Below are positions 28,940 to 39,277 of a stretch of 64,000 bases of DNA, one piece after another. Each line of letters opens with the position of its first letter. The stretch's first letter is position 1. The notes under the pieces are model-generated. The model saw only the letters and a list, made by a program, of their open reading frames with translations. It was not told the origin of the DNA and ran no database searches. The position numbers were made by a program, and so were the translations under genes. The stretch is from Histomonas meleagridis (taxonomy: Eukaryota; Parabasalia; Tritrichomonadida; Dientamoebidae), in NCBI GenBank assembly GCA_020186115.1, contig WSYJ01000149.1, positions 620,001 to 684,000 of the forward strand, written 5' to 3'.

Positions 28940-29934
28940 TATATTAAGTACAACTAATAAATATAAAAAACATTTAAAATTAGTTTTTAAATCTAAAAAA
29001 TGAGAACATGAAATTTTTTGATAATAAAATGGATAAAAATATTTGTTTTTAATATTTTTTGAATATCTATTGACCTCTATATAACAAGCATAATTCGGAA
29101 TTAATGATGTTTTTGAACATAATGATTTATATGTATTTTTGCATACACCAGAAGAAACACATAATGTTTTTTGATTATAGAAATGGATCATTGATGAACA
29201 ACATTTTTGGTTGAATGTTTTGATTACATTTTTCAATTGATAGTGATCATGAATATAATGATTAATTTTTTTGATATTTATACAAAATTTATCACTATAA
29301 AGTGCGTAATAGTGTTGTATTTTATCAGGAAGGAATATATACCTGTACATGATAAAGTATAAAATTACACGTACAATTATCGATGTTTGTTCAAGCTGAC
29401 ACATTCTGATTTTCATCATTAAATTGTGGGCAAGTTTTGAGGATCTATGATAAATAATTGAGTTGTGTTTTGAAAATTTCTGTTAAATTATATCAAAATC
29501 CTCGTTTTTGCTGACTTTCTTGACAGAAAAAAATTTTTTTTTGTCGATAAAGAAAAATCATCTTGATATTAGTGCTTTCAAAACTAATTATATTTAAAAT
29601 ATCGTTAGGATAAAATGATATCATAATACAGGTATTTTTTTTTCTGCCTGTGTCAAAATGAATTGTGCAAATCAATATGATTATCAAAAAATGATTGGTA
29701 ATTAATAATTTGATATATATCAGGAAAAAATGAATTCTTTATTTCAAAAATCATATTTTCTACTTCCATTTCATAGAACAAAAGCAGCAATTGAAACAAA
29801 TTTTGCACACCAACAAATTGAAATTTGACATTCAATTGAATCCAAAACGATATATTCATTCAATTTTTTGAATCACAACACTTCACATAACCGCCTGTGA
29901 TAAAGTTTTACATTTGTATATCTATTAACGTTTA
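28940..29934. other. intergenic, no credible gene
   Basis: About 1 kb of very AT-rich DNA between the BspA-like start and the HECT stop. Frames of 60-160 codons exist (an upstream extension of the BspA frame to 29419; a 68-codon frame near 29650-29860), but their text is low-complexity and matches no family. Confidence 0.4.
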
Positions 29935-32900
29935 TTATGATAATTGGAAGGAGTTTAACCCCTCGTGTATTGCCAGCATAATCTTTTCCTTCATTATTTC
30001 CTTGGTTGTATATGACGGGACTTTAAAGTAATTTGTACATGTCATCACAGATGGTAATTGCGCATTTGGATCGATTTTTTCATCATCAAATGACCTCTTC
30101 GCAATGGTTAACTTCGGTTCAAGTGCTGCAAGCCCTCCAATTGGTAATTGTGAATATCCCGTAATAAATTGAATAAGCAAACGTTGTTCTTCTTCTGTCA
30201 TTTCAACCATTATTTCGAACAACATTCTAATCTGTGGTGAGTTCTTTTGATATCCATGAAGAACATCAACATTCTGTTCTAAATCTTCATATGTGAATTT
30301 GGAATTATCGCCTCTTAATATTTTACATATTTCATTTTCATCAAAGATCTTCAAATATTCGAATGGGAATATTTCCGAAAATCCTTCTAAAAATGCATCT
30401 CGAAGATCATTTAATTTGTCACCGCAAGTATAATCCCTAATCAGTGAAACAAACTCGTTAAGGTTACTTTCTTCGACAATTATGTCTTCACCTCCTTCTA
30501 TTAATGGAAATTCTAATCCTGGATAAATAAATGTTAAACCGACTAAACCCTCAGGACGAGATAAAGACTGAGCCAGCATAGGGTCAACATCTTCTACATT
30601 TACATTCTCGCCTCTAATAAATTTAAACAAGCAAGGATTAATGTTGATGTCAATTAAGTACTCTGTTTGAATTGATTTTGCCAAAAAAGTGCCAAAGATT
30701 TTAGCGGCTTTTATCGGCATGAGCGGTGAAAAGAACATTCCGCTCTTGCACGATGCCATTCCCGGCTCATTCGTGTCACTTCTGAATAACCTTCGTTCTG
30801 TCTTACAAAGCTCATGTGAAAACAAAGTGAAAAATTCACGTGTAGGACCTAACCCAATTCCTGGCTCATCATTAAAAATTACTTCAAGTTTAGATAAATT
30901 TTGACTAAATCTTTCGAAGAGCCTACACCCGTCTGTAAATAATGAGTCTCGACTTACATGTATCTTTAATTGTTCTGTTGAAGGTAAATTAAATAGTTTA
31001 TGATCGATATTGAATTCTTTAAGTAACTTTTTGAATGCATTTTTCGGTTCTAAAGTCAATAATTTGAATGCAAAAAGTCGGATTTTGAATGGGAATAAAT
31101 ATGGATTTGAATAGATTATATCCAAACCTAACGATTTGTTCAGAAATATTTCAAAAGGATTAAATAACAAATCATGAACTTTACGCGAAAAGTGGATATT
31201 TTCTGGAAGTCGAATTTTTTGAGAAAGTTTTTGTAATAGGTTTAATATGTTTTGTAATTGTGATGGATACAAAACACTTTGTTGAATCATTGTTTGTGGT
31301 GGTCTAAAATTTTCATCTTCTTCTTTTAGTACTATCAAATATTGGGTGAATCCAACCTCGTTCTCAATTTCTTTGAATGTTCCAATTCTGAGCAAAGGTG
31401 AATTCACTGTGTAAAATAAACCGTTTTGTTCTTTTACGTAAATTTTTTGATAATTCTCATTAAATGCTCGATCCAATATTGATAATTGTGTTACTGTTAG
31501 GTTTCGGTAATCTTCCATTGTTATAAAATGTTGCATTTGTATATTATTTTGAATTGCATTAAGTAAATTTTCAACTCCTTCATCATTAACTTTTAAATTA
31601 TATAACCCTTCAATGGTAGAAATTGATTGACACAACTTTACTGATCTTTGGATTGTATCACCATTTGGGATTTTAAATGTAACAAATGTGTTGCGCGTAA
31701 ACTTGTCAACAAAGTTATCAATGTCTGCATTTCTTTTTGAAGGTATCGGCACGAACGATAAGAAATCGTTAAGAAATTGAGCCAAAATTTGAATCTGTTC
31801 ATCGTTCAAGTGTTCAAAATCGAAGTTTTCATTGAAAATTTCAGTGCAGTTATTGTAAAGTTTGAATTTTGAAATTTCTCCTTTTTTTATAGCTTCTATA
31901 ATTTCATCTGTACCCATATTTGCGAAATCATTTGTTGATTTACTTGAGTATGACTTTTCAGTATTTTTTAATTTGTTAAAATTTTTTGTGTACCAAGATT
32001 TATCTCTTGAATTGCATTCTGTATTCCTTAAGTCATCCAAAATTAATGACTCATAAACTAATGGATCTTTATCATAATGTAATAATATCATTAAAACAAA
32101 ATGACTTTCACGTTCACAGAACCCTTTTAACGCGGAAATTATTTCGTCTGTTAATTCGAATTTTTTTACCTTTAAAGTCGAAGCAATGCACATTAACAAA
32201 TACCGAGGACACAATGGGTTTTCTAATAAAACTTTGATTAATATTGGCTGAATAGTATTCGCAAATGTGGTTGAGTTCTTTGGTCGTTTATGTCTTGGAA
32301 AATCATATGATGAAACATTGGTTATTAATGGTAACATGTTGAGTGCAAACTTTAAGACTCGTTCTTGTGCTTCGAATGTTTTCGATTCGTTAAATAATGA
32401 TTCGAAGTCAACATTGGATGATATGATTTTTTCAGAAAATTGTTCTTTTGTGGATAAATTAATTAACGTGGTTAAGAATTTGGTGCTTTTACATAAACTG
32501 CTAATGACTTTTTCATCAATCGATCCTGGAGAGACATGAGAGCCAATGTTGTTAATTACCTTAATGGCACTATCCTTCATGGCGGTGTTGTTGGTCGTTT
32601 CAGATATCGTGATTAATGGCTCAATATACTTGGAAAATTCATCAGAAACAAAAGTATTTGTAATTCGTAATGACGCTTCAATGGCTTTACGTTGTGTGGG
32701 CAATGAAAAAGCACCGATGTTGTCAAGTAATGGGCCAATTCCAATTTGCATACCTACTTCGGGCGCTCGAAATTTGGAAATAATATCAAGCGCTAAAATG
32801 CAATTTTCGGCAGTTTCATGCCATTGGATATCGGTAAGCTTATCTTTAAGAACTTGGAGAACATTGGCTTGCATAAGATTTGCTGTAGAACGATGATGTG

Positions 32901-33153
32901 CTTCCAAAACAGCATATATACAAGAAGAAGCTAAATTCCCAATAACCTCATTATCTGTGGTAGAAAGGATACGAACAATTTCGGCACAGATGATTTCAAT
33001 TGGAAATGATGAAAGAAGTTCTCTATCACCATAAGTTAAAGTTGTTGAAAGAGTTGTTAAACCTTCTATTTGACTGCTCTCATTTCCTCTTATTTGTTGG
33101 ATAATGTTATTGTATGCTTCAATAGAATAGTTTCTGAAATCACCAAAATCCAT
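29935..33153 (-). CDS. UFD4: HECT-type E3 ubiquitin ligase, UFD4/TRIP12-like
   Basis: A 1072-aa protein from ATG 33153 (an upstream GTG is rejected). The N-terminal 150 residues match the armadillo segment of TRIP12/UFD4: QIEGLTTLSTTLTYGDRELL, ASSCIYAVLEAHHRSTANL and AENCILALDIISKF. The C-terminal 330 residues are a HECT domain: LEVIFNDEPGIGLGPTREFF, SCKSGMFFSPLM, LLIQFITGYSQLPIGGLAAL, and the catalytic loop LPSVMTCTNYFKVPSY with the active Cys at about residue 1039. It ends in EGLNSFQLS, like TRIP12. The family attaches ubiquitin to ubiquitin-fusion and other substrates. It is shorter than human TRIP12 (about 2000 aa), with the middle reduced. An AAAAAGTG element lies 23 nt upstream of the ATG. 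Confidence 0.92.
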   Translation of the reverse strand: MDFGDFRNYSIEAYNNIIQQIRGNESSQIEGLTTLSTTLTYGDRELLSSFPIEIICAEIVRILSTTDNEVIGNLASSCIYAVLEAHHRSTANLMQANVLQVLKDKLTDIQWHETAENCILALDIISKFRAPEVGMQIGIGPLLDNIGAFSLPTQRKAIEASLRITNTFVSDEFSKYIEPLITISETTNNTAMKDSAIKVINNIGSHVSPGSIDEKVISSLCKSTKFLTTLINLSTKEQFSEKIISSNVDFESLFNESKTFEAQERVLKFALNMLPLITNVSSYDFPRHKRPKNSTTFANTIQPILIKVLLENPLCPRYLLMCIASTLKVKKFELTDEIISALKGFCERESHFVLMILLHYDKDPLVYESLILDDLRNTECNSRDKSWYTKNFNKLKNTEKSYSSKSTNDFANMGTDEIIEAIKKGEISKFKLYNNCTEIFNENFDFEHLNDEQIQILAQFLNDFLSFVPIPSKRNADIDNFVDKFTRNTFVTFKIPNGDTIQRSVKLCQSISTIEGLYNLKVNDEGVENLLNAIQNNIQMQHFITMEDYRNLTVTQLSILDRAFNENYQKIYVKEQNGLFYTVNSPLLRIGTFKEIENEVGFTQYLIVLKEEDENFRPPQTMIQQSVLYPSQLQNILNLLQKLSQKIRLPENIHFSRKVHDLLFNPFEIFLNKSLGLDIIYSNPYLFPFKIRLFAFKLLTLEPKNAFKKLLKEFNIDHKLFNLPSTEQLKIHVSRDSLFTDGCRLFERFSQNLSKLEVIFNDEPGIGLGPTREFFTLFSHELCKTERRLFRSDTNEPGMASCKSGMFFSPLMPIKAAKIFGTFLAKSIQTEYLIDININPCLFKFIRGENVNVEDVDPMLAQSLSRPEGLVGLTFIYPGLEFPLIEGGEDIIVEESNLNEFVSLIRDYTCGDKLNDLRDAFLEGFSEIFPFEYLKIFDENEICKILRGDNSKFTYEDLEQNVDVLHGYQKNSPQIRMLFEIMVEMTEEEQRLLIQFITGYSQLPIGGLAALEPKLTIAKRSFDDEKIDPNAQLPSVMTCTNYFKVPSYTTKEIMKEKIMLAIHEGLNSFQLS

Positions 33154-33176
33154 ACACAAGTTTGGAGAGAATTTCA

Positions 33177-33184
33177 CACTTTTT
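33177..33184 (+). promoter_or_regulatory. CACTTTTT element upstream of the HECT gene
   Basis: In the gene's sense strand CTATGAAAAAGTGTGAAAT, 23 nt before the ATG; the same ATGAAAAAGTG core precedes the ankyrin and SAM-domain genes. Confidence 0.35.
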
Positions 33185-33346
33185 CATAGGTTTACTTAAA
33201 ATTTTTATAGTTCAAAATGGTCAAACACCTCTGAAAGAAAACAGAATGAATGAGCATGACACATTGTTGTAAAAAAACATTTTAACAAAAAAGTTGTAAT
33301 TTTTTTTATGAATTCGAAAAATTATCTGCAAAAATTGTTCTGTTAT

Positions 33347-36300
33347 TCATTTACCATTCAAATAGATTGGTTTGTTTCCAAATGTAAAACTTGAAGATGT
33401 TGCATCCTTCTTCTCATTTGTTTCTATTGGTTTGTTCCCAAATGTGAAACTTGAAGTTGTTGTATCCTTCTTTTCATTTGTTTCTATTGGCTTGTTTCCA
33501 AATGTAAATCCAGTGGATGTTGTATCCTTCTTTTCATTTGTTTCTATTGGCTTGTTTCCAAATGTAAATCCAGTGGATGTTGTATCCTTCTTTTCATTTG
33601 TTTCTATTGGCTTGTTTCCAAATGTAAATCCAGTGGATGTTGTATCCTTCTTTTCATTTGTTTCTATTGGTTTGTTCCCAAATGTAAATCCAGTGGATGT
33701 TGTATCCTTCTTTTCATTTGTTTCTATTGGCTTGTTTCCAAATGTAAATCCAGTGGATGTTGTATCCTTCTTTTCATTTGTTTCTATTGGCTTGTTTCCA
33801 AATGTAAATCCAGTGGATGTTGTATCCTTCTTTTCATTTGTTTCTATTGGCTTGTTTCCAAATGTAAATCCAGTGGATGTTGTATCCTTCTTTTCATTTG
33901 TTTCTATTGGTTTGTTCCCAAATGTGAAACTTGAAGTTGTTGTGTCTTTCTTTTCATTTGTTTCTATTGGCTTGTTTCCAAATGTAAATCCAGTGGATGT
34001 TGTATCCTTCTTCTCATTTGTTTCTATTGGCTTGTTTCCAAATGTAAATCCAGTGGATGTTGTATCCTTCTTTTCATTTGTTTCTATTGGCTTGTTTCCA
34101 AATGTAAATCCTGAAAATGTCGCATCCTTCTTTTCATTTGTTTCTATTGGCTTGTTTCCAAATGTAAATCCTGAAAATGTCGCATCCTTCTTTTCATTTG
34201 TTTCTATTGGCTTGTTTCCAAATGTAAATCCAGTGGATGTTGTATCCTTCTTTTCATTTGTTTCTATTGGCTTGTTTCCAAATGTAAATCCAGTGGATGT
34301 TGTATCCTTCTTTTCATTTGTTTCTATTGGTTTGTTCCCAAATGTGAAACTTGAAGTTGTTGTGTCTTTCTTTTCATTTGTTTCTATTGGTTTGTTTCCA
34401 AATGTGAAGCTTGAAGTTGTTGTGTCTTTCTTTTCATTTGTTTCTATTGGCTTGTTTCCAAATGTGAAACTTGAAGTTGTTGTGTCTTTCTTTTCATTTG
34501 TTTCTATTGGCTTGTTTCCAAATGTGAAACTTGAAGTTGTTGTGTCTTTCTTTTCATTTGTTTCTATTGGCTTGTTTCCAAATGTAAATCCAGTGGATGT
34601 TGTATCCTTCTTTTCATTTGTTTCTATTGGCTTGTTTCCAAATGTAAATCCTGAAAATGTCGCATCCTTCTTTTCATTTGTTTCTATTGGCTTGTTTCCA
34701 AATGTAAATCCAGTGGATGTTGTATCCTTCTTTTCATTTGTTTCTATTGGTTTGTTCCCAAATGTGAAACTTGAAGTTGTTGTGTCTTTCTTTTCATTTG
34801 TTTCTATTGGTTTGTTTCCAAATGTGAAGCTTGAAGTTGTTGTGTCTTTCTTTTCATTTGTTTCTATTGGCTTGTTTCCAAATGTGAAACTTGAAGTTGT
34901 TGTATCCTTCTTTTCATTTGTTTCTATTGGCTTGTTTCCAAATGTAAATCCAGTGGATGTTGTATCCTTCTTTTCATTTGTTTCTATTGGCTTGTTTCCA
35001 AATGTAAATCCAGTGGATGTTGTATCCTTCTTTTCATTTGTTTCTATTGGTTTGTTCCCAAATGTGAAACTTGAAGTTGTTGTGTCTTTCTTTTCATTTG
35101 TTTCTATTGGCTTGTTTCCAAATGTGAAACTTGAAGTTGTTGTGTCTTTCTTTTCATTTGTTTCTATTGGTTTGTTCCCAAATGTGAAACTTGAAGTTGT
35201 TGTGTCTTTCTTTTCATTTGTTTCTATTGGCTTGTTTCCAAATGTAAATCCAGTGGATGTTGTATCCTTCTTCTCATTTGTTTCTATTGGCTTGTTTCCA
35301 AATGTAAATCCAGTGGATGTTGTATCCTTCTTTTCATTTGTTTCTATTGGTTTGTTCCCAAATGTGAAACTTGAAGTTGTTGTGTCTTTCTTTTCATTTG
35401 TTTCTATTGGCTTGTTTCCAAATGTAAATCCAGTGGATGTTGTATCCTTCTTCTCATTTGTTTCTATTGGCTTGTTTCCAAATGTAAATCCAGTGGATGT
35501 TGTATCCTTCTTTTCATTTGTTTCTATTGGCTTGTTTCCAAATGTAAATCCTGAAAATGTCGCATCCTTCTTCTCATTTGTTTCTATTGGCTTGTTTCCA
35601 AATGTAAATCCAGTGGATGTTGCATCCTTCTTCTCATTTGTTTCTATTGGTTTGTTTCCAAATGTGAAACTTGAAGTTGTTGTGTCTTTCTTTTCATTTG
35701 TTTCTATTGGTTTGTTTCCAAATGTAAATCCAGTGGATGTTGCGTCTTTCTTCTCATTTGTTACAGGTTTTGTTTCTGCTGTTTGATTTAAAAATGTAAA
35801 CCCTGAAAATGTTGTGTCTTTCTTTTCATTTGTTTCTATTGGTGTGTTTCCAAATGTAAATCCTGAAAACGATGCATCTTTCTTTTCGCTTGTTTCTGCT
35901 TTAACTTCTGTTGTTTTATTTAGAAATACAAGACCTGGTGCTGCTGATGCTTCTTTCTTTTCAGTAGCTGAAGAAGTTGTTTGACTACCAAATTTAAATT
36001 CTGATACTGGTGCTGCTGATGTTGCTGATGCTTCTTTCTTTTCACTTGAAGATATTGTTTGGCCTCCGAATTTAAATTCTGATACTGGTGCTGCTGATGT
36101 TTCTTTCTTTTCTGTTGCTGAAGAAATTGTTTGACTACCAAATTTAAATTCTGATACTGGTGCTGCTGATGTTGCTGATGCTTCTTTCTTTTCACTTGAA
36201 GATATTGTTTGGCCTCCGAATTTAAATTCTGATACTGGTGCTGCTGATGTTGCTGATGCTTCTTTCTTTTCACTTGAAGATATTGTTTGGCCTCCGAATT

Positions 36301-36805
36301 TAAATTCTGATACTGGTGCTGCTGATGTTTCTTTCTTTTCTGTTGCTGAAGAAATTGTTTGACTACCAAATTTAAATTCTGAAACTGGTGCTGCTGATGC
36401 TTCTTTCTTTTCTGTTGCTGAAGAAATTGTTTGGCCTCCAAATTTAAATTCTGAAACTGGTGCTGCTGATGTTTCTTTCTTTTCACTTGAAAAAATTGTT
36501 TGGCCTCCAAATTTAAATTCTGATACTGGTGCTGATGATGTTTCTTTCTTTTCACTTGAAGAAATTGTCTGATTAATGAATTTGAAACCTGATGTTTCTG
36601 TTTTTTCTTTTGTTGTTGGCACCGAATTGATTTCTGTATCTTTAACTTCGGATTTATTTTTATTTGTGAAATTCTTTTTAAAATCGTGTGGTAGAATTTC
36701 TGGTTCATTAATTCCTTCCAAATCATCTGTACCTGACTTTAAAGGAAGCTGTTTAAACCCCCAATCAATTTTTTCTTTATTTGTAAGAAGAGGAATTTTT
36801 CTCAT
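33347..36805 (-). CDS. FG-repeat protein, probable nucleoporin
   Basis: A 1152-aa protein from ATG 36805 (an upstream TTG is rejected). After about 75 residues of unique text (RKIPLLTNKEKIDWGFKQLP) come about ten imperfect repeats built on FKFGGQTISS and EKKEASAAP. About 40 near-identical 20-residue repeats follow, built on FTFGNKPIETNEKKDTTSTG. Phe-Gly pairs separated by charged, Ser/Thr-rich spacers are the hallmark of FG nucleoporins that form the pore's permeability barrier. The Lys/Asp/Glu-rich spacers resemble FxFG-type proteins such as Nup2/Nup50/Nsp1, but no structured anchor domain is present, so the exact Nup cannot be named. It is divergent from the gene at 36897 with 91 bp between. 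The repeat number is probably polymorphic. Confidence 0.8.
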   Translation of the reverse strand: MRKIPLLTNKEKIDWGFKQLPLKSGTDDLEGINEPEILPHDFKKNFTNKNKSEVKDTEINSVPTTKEKTETSGFKFINQTISSSEKKETSSAPVSEFKFGGQTIFSSEKKETSAAPVSEFKFGGQTISSATEKKEASAAPVSEFKFGSQTISSATEKKETSAAPVSEFKFGGQTISSSEKKEASATSAAPVSEFKFGGQTISSSEKKEASATSAAPVSEFKFGSQTISSATEKKETSAAPVSEFKFGGQTISSSEKKEASATSAAPVSEFKFGSQTTSSATEKKEASAAPGLVFLNKTTEVKAETSEKKDASFSGFTFGNTPIETNEKKDTTFSGFTFLNQTAETKPVTNEKKDATSTGFTFGNKPIETNEKKDTTTSSFTFGNKPIETNEKKDATSTGFTFGNKPIETNEKKDATFSGFTFGNKPIETNEKKDTTSTGFTFGNKPIETNEKKDTTSTGFTFGNKPIETNEKKDTTTSSFTFGNKPIETNEKKDTTSTGFTFGNKPIETNEKKDTTSTGFTFGNKPIETNEKKDTTTSSFTFGNKPIETNEKKDTTTSSFTFGNKPIETNEKKDTTTSSFTFGNKPIETNEKKDTTSTGFTFGNKPIETNEKKDTTSTGFTFGNKPIETNEKKDTTTSSFTFGNKPIETNEKKDTTTSSFTFGNKPIETNEKKDTTTSSFTFGNKPIETNEKKDTTSTGFTFGNKPIETNEKKDATFSGFTFGNKPIETNEKKDTTSTGFTFGNKPIETNEKKDTTTSSFTFGNKPIETNEKKDTTTSSFTFGNKPIETNEKKDTTTSSFTFGNKPIETNEKKDTTTSSFTFGNKPIETNEKKDTTSTGFTFGNKPIETNEKKDTTSTGFTFGNKPIETNEKKDATFSGFTFGNKPIETNEKKDATFSGFTFGNKPIETNEKKDTTSTGFTFGNKPIETNEKKDTTSTGFTFGNKPIETNEKKDTTTSSFTFGNKPIETNEKKDTTSTGFTFGNKPIETNEKKDTTSTGFTFGNKPIETNEKKDTTSTGFTFGNKPIETNEKKDTTSTGFTFGNKPIETNEKKDTTSTGFTFGNKPIETNEKKDTTSTGFTFGNKPIETNEKKDTTSTGFTFGNKPIETNEKKDTTTSSFTFGNKPIETNEKKDATSSSFTFGNKPIYLNGK
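33361..35760 (-). repeat. 60-bp tandem repeat, 40 units, no indels
   Basis: Forty consecutive units of exactly 60 bp, all in phase. Three main variants alternate: plus-strand aatccagtggatgttgta (TTSTG), aaacttgaagttgttgtg (TTTSS) and aatcctgaaaatgtcgca (ATFSG). Blocks of the same variant order recur, which points to multi-unit duplication. Because the period is a multiple of 3 and stop-free on the other strand too, a long antisense frame is open here. Confidence 0.95.
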
Positions 36806-36896
36806 TGCACTCGACCACAAAAATCAGTTAAATCTTAAAAGAAACCGTTTAAAATTTTGAGAACGTTAAATAAAATTCCCAACAAAAGATCCTACG

Positions 36897-38072
36897 ATGG
36901 AATCCAAGCAAATAAATTCCCCAAGGATCGACAAAGTATCTAAAGATATTACAAATTTGGACAAAGAGATTCAGAACATATCACAAGAATTAGATAATAA
37001 TCTAGATCAATTAGAAACTGTATCAAATAAAAATCCAACAAAAGAGAAACGTCAACCACCAAAAAATAAAATTAGTAAAAAAGCAAGTAAACATATTAAT
37101 GCTGACGATAATTCATTATCTAATAATAGTTCTACAGAAAGTGATGGCTTAAACAATCTAATAAATAAGCCACCTCAGAACAAAATTAAAATTTTAAACT
37201 ACAAGCCACTTTCACAAAGAATTCAAGAAACACAAAGTAAACGAAATGATTTCATTCAGAAGTCTAAAGAAGAACAAGAGGAAAAATTCAAGAAAGAATG
37301 TACATTTAAGCCAGTTATTGTATCACAGTATCAAACTCCAACCAAATCAATTCCACAAAGGGAGACAAAGCAAGCTCATTCAGCGCAACCACAAAAACAA
37401 AAAAAATACATAAACAAAGTTTCAGAGAAGATTATTTCCCATTCCACTAAAAAGCATAGTTTATATTCAACAGAAGTATATCAGCCACCGATAATCGAAA
37501 GGAAGAAATCACATAGATATTCCGAAGAAGAACTTACGAAAACATTTCGAAGATTATCAACTCCAAAGAAACAAATTTCAGATGATAATGACGAAGATGA
37601 ACTTAAACCAAAGAAATATGCTGATTATTCTGTGATAAATAGACTTGCAGATGAATCTGTCGAATTAATGAAAAAAAGAAAAGAAAATCAAATCGATGAA
37701 ACACCAAAGAAAAAAAATAAACAGAAAAAATACGATAATAATAGAGATCGATCATGTGAGCTATTTAAACAATCTGTTCAGCTTATGAAAAATCGATATG
37801 AGGCAAGTCAATTACATAAGCAGTTCATAGAAATGCAAGAAATGGAGGAATGTAGTTTCCATCCAAAGATTTCGCATTCAAAAGTGACACATTCCCAAAC
37901 GAAAAGTGACGTGGACGATACGTATCGTAACATTGTCAAAACCGCTATACAGAAACGGTTTTCTCCAAATCAAAACAATAAAGAAATTATAATTAAAGAA
38001 AGAAGAAAAGAATCATTAAATACACCAGAAATTGATCAAATATTGTTTGAAGCTGAATCAATGATGGATTAA
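36897..38072 (+). CDS. Highly charged protein of unknown function
   Basis: A 391-aa protein from ATG 36897. It is rich in Lys, Glu, Ser and Gln, mostly disordered or coiled. Two short related motifs stand out: KKECTFKPVI at about residue 137 and MEECSFHPKI at about residue 323. C-T/S-F-x-P motifs of this kind recur in protist cytoskeletal and axonemal proteins, where the sense is usually unknown. Other recurrent text is RSCELFKQSVQLMKNRYE and ADESVELMKKRKE, an apparent internal repeat. It shares a short promoter region with the FG protein. Function is not known; a cytoskeletal role is a guess. Confidence 0.75.
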   Translation: MESKQINSPRIDKVSKDITNLDKEIQNISQELDNNLDQLETVSNKNPTKEKRQPPKNKISKKASKHINADDNSLSNNSSTESDGLNNLINKPPQNKIKILNYKPLSQRIQETQSKRNDFIQKSKEEQEEKFKKECTFKPVIVSQYQTPTKSIPQRETKQAHSAQPQKQKKYINKVSEKIISHSTKKHSLYSTEVYQPPIIERKKSHRYSEEELTKTFRRLSTPKKQISDDNDEDELKPKKYADYSVINRLADESVELMKKRKENQIDETPKKKNKQKKYDNNRDRSCELFKQSVQLMKNRYEASQLHKQFIEMQEMEECSFHPKISHSKVTHSQTKSDVDDTYRNIVKTAIQKRFSPNQNNKEIIIKERRKESLNTPEIDQILFEAESMMD

Positions 38073-38119
38073 TGATGTTAATTAACAATGAATAATAAAT
38101 AATATTTTTTACGGATATA

Positions 38120-38854
38120 TTAACGACCTCTTCTTGTTGCGTTTTTTCGACTATTCATTCTCTCGCAACCTGTTACATGATGCTTAAGAGCATCTTCACT
38201 CATTTTACGACCACAATGTGGACATGCAACCAATCCTGGTGGTTCTTCGATTGGTGGTAATTCTGGTGGTGGCCCAACATTTCTTCCTTCTTCAACTGCT
38301 TTTTGGTATGCTGCGTACTTACGAGCAGCTCTAATGCTTTCAACCATTTTGTCATGATCTTTTTGCCATTTTGGTACATCATCTGTAGATTTTTGGCTTG
38401 AAGCTGTTTGCACACGTTTTGTTGATGATCGTGATGAAACTGATTTTGTTCTATCAAATGATTGTTCTTGTTGACTTGAACGACTTCGAGGTGTTGATTG
38501 TTCTAGCTGAGCGGAACGAGCTTTTGTGGTGGATTGCTCTTGGCTTGAGCGATTTCTTGGTGTAGTTTGCTCTAATGGAGTGGGGCGACTTCTTGCTGGA
38601 GATTGTTCAATTTGGGAGAATTTTGGTTTCTGTGTTGATTGATTTGTTAAATTTTGTATATACTGTAGTAGAAGTAGACGTTTTCCAATTGATAAAATAC
38701 CCATGTCTTTCAAATGTTCTTCTTTTATCATCGGTAAAAGATCTCCTGTTATATCATTATCAAGAAATATGTCGGATGCATAATCATACCCGTTTGATGA
38801 TAGATTGTTTGAAACATCATGTGCATCCCATGACATGAAGTTTTTATCCATCAT
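38120..38854 (-). CDS. SAM domain plus C2HC zinc-finger protein
   Basis: A 244-aa protein from ATG 38854. Residues about 6-72 form a SAM domain (WDAHDVSNNLSSNGYD, ITGDLLPMIKEEHLKDMGI, IGKRLLLLQYIQNL), a helical protein-protein interaction fold. The middle (about 75-150) is a Ser/Gln/Arg-rich linker with repeats of LEQSTPRSRSSQQEQS type. The C-terminus holds a zinc finger CPHCGRKMSEDALKHHVTGC (Cys-Cys-His-Cys), like ZC2HC1/ZNF474-type proteins of ciliated eukaryotes. Likely an adaptor, perhaps cytoskeletal. AAAAAGTG lies 74 nt upstream in sense. Confidence 0.82.
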   Translation of the reverse strand: MMDKNFMSWDAHDVSNNLSSNGYDYASDIFLDNDITGDLLPMIKEEHLKDMGILSIGKRLLLLQYIQNLTNQSTQKPKFSQIEQSPARSRPTPLEQTTPRNRSSQEQSTTKARSAQLEQSTPRSRSSQQEQSFDRTKSVSSRSSTKRVQTASSQKSTDDVPKWQKDHDKMVESIRAARKYAAYQKAVEEGRNVGPPPELPPIEEPPGLVACPHCGRKMSEDALKHHVTGCERMNSRKNATRRGR

Positions 38855-38928
38855 TTTATGTCAAAAAAAAATTCATAGAATTTTAATGACATAAATATGT
38901 TTTCAATCAAAATAATGAGTATGAAATT

Positions 38929-38936
38929 CACTTTTT
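38929..38936 (+). promoter_or_regulatory. CACTTTTT element upstream of the SAM-domain gene
   Basis: Sense strand CAATGAAAAAGTGAATTTC, 74 nt before the ATG at 38854. Confidence 0.3.
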
Positions 38937-39255
38937 CATTGTTAGTTCGTTATTATTAAACGATAGATAATTCTGTTAATTTTGATCAATATGCCTTCAA
39001 ATATTTTTTTGGAGGTAACAATAAATGTGATCATAATGTTTCCTTTTTCTTATCTGATTATAAGTAGGTTCCACTGTGTATGTTAAAAACTGCATATATT
39101 TTATTTGAACATAAAAAATGTGATTTGATAATTTGATGATCAAATTAATACATTCAGCAAAATGTCTTCGTGCAACTGAATTATTGCTGGGTTATGACTC
39201 TTAGTTCGAATAATGAAATAATATAATTTTATTTTCTTGTTAAAAAATATCACCA

Positions 39256-39263
39256 AAAAAGTG
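39256..39263 (+). promoter_or_regulatory. AAAAAGTG element upstream of PLRG1
   Basis: CCAAAAAAGTGACAATTTG, 14 nt before the ATG at 39278. This places it where a core promoter element would lie in trichomonads, whose 5' UTRs are very short. Confidence 0.4.
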
Positions 39264-39277
39264 ACAATTTGACCACA

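Noticed and set aside
28940-29419. 160-codon N-terminal extension of the BspA-like protein
   Set aside because: Low-complexity AT-rich text; a proper signal sequence starts at ATG 28939.
29653-29859. 68-codon frame on the minus strand
   Set aside because: Low-complexity, no motif, no supporting context.
33361-35760. CRISPR-like array of regular 60-bp units
   Set aside because: There are no unique spacers; the units are contiguous, coding and in frame in a eukaryotic gene.
33372-35786. An 804-codon frame antisense to the FG-repeat gene
   Set aside because: It is open only because the 60-bp unit is a multiple of 3 and has no stop on that strand; its text is a monotone FFSFVSIGLFPNV repeat with no family match.
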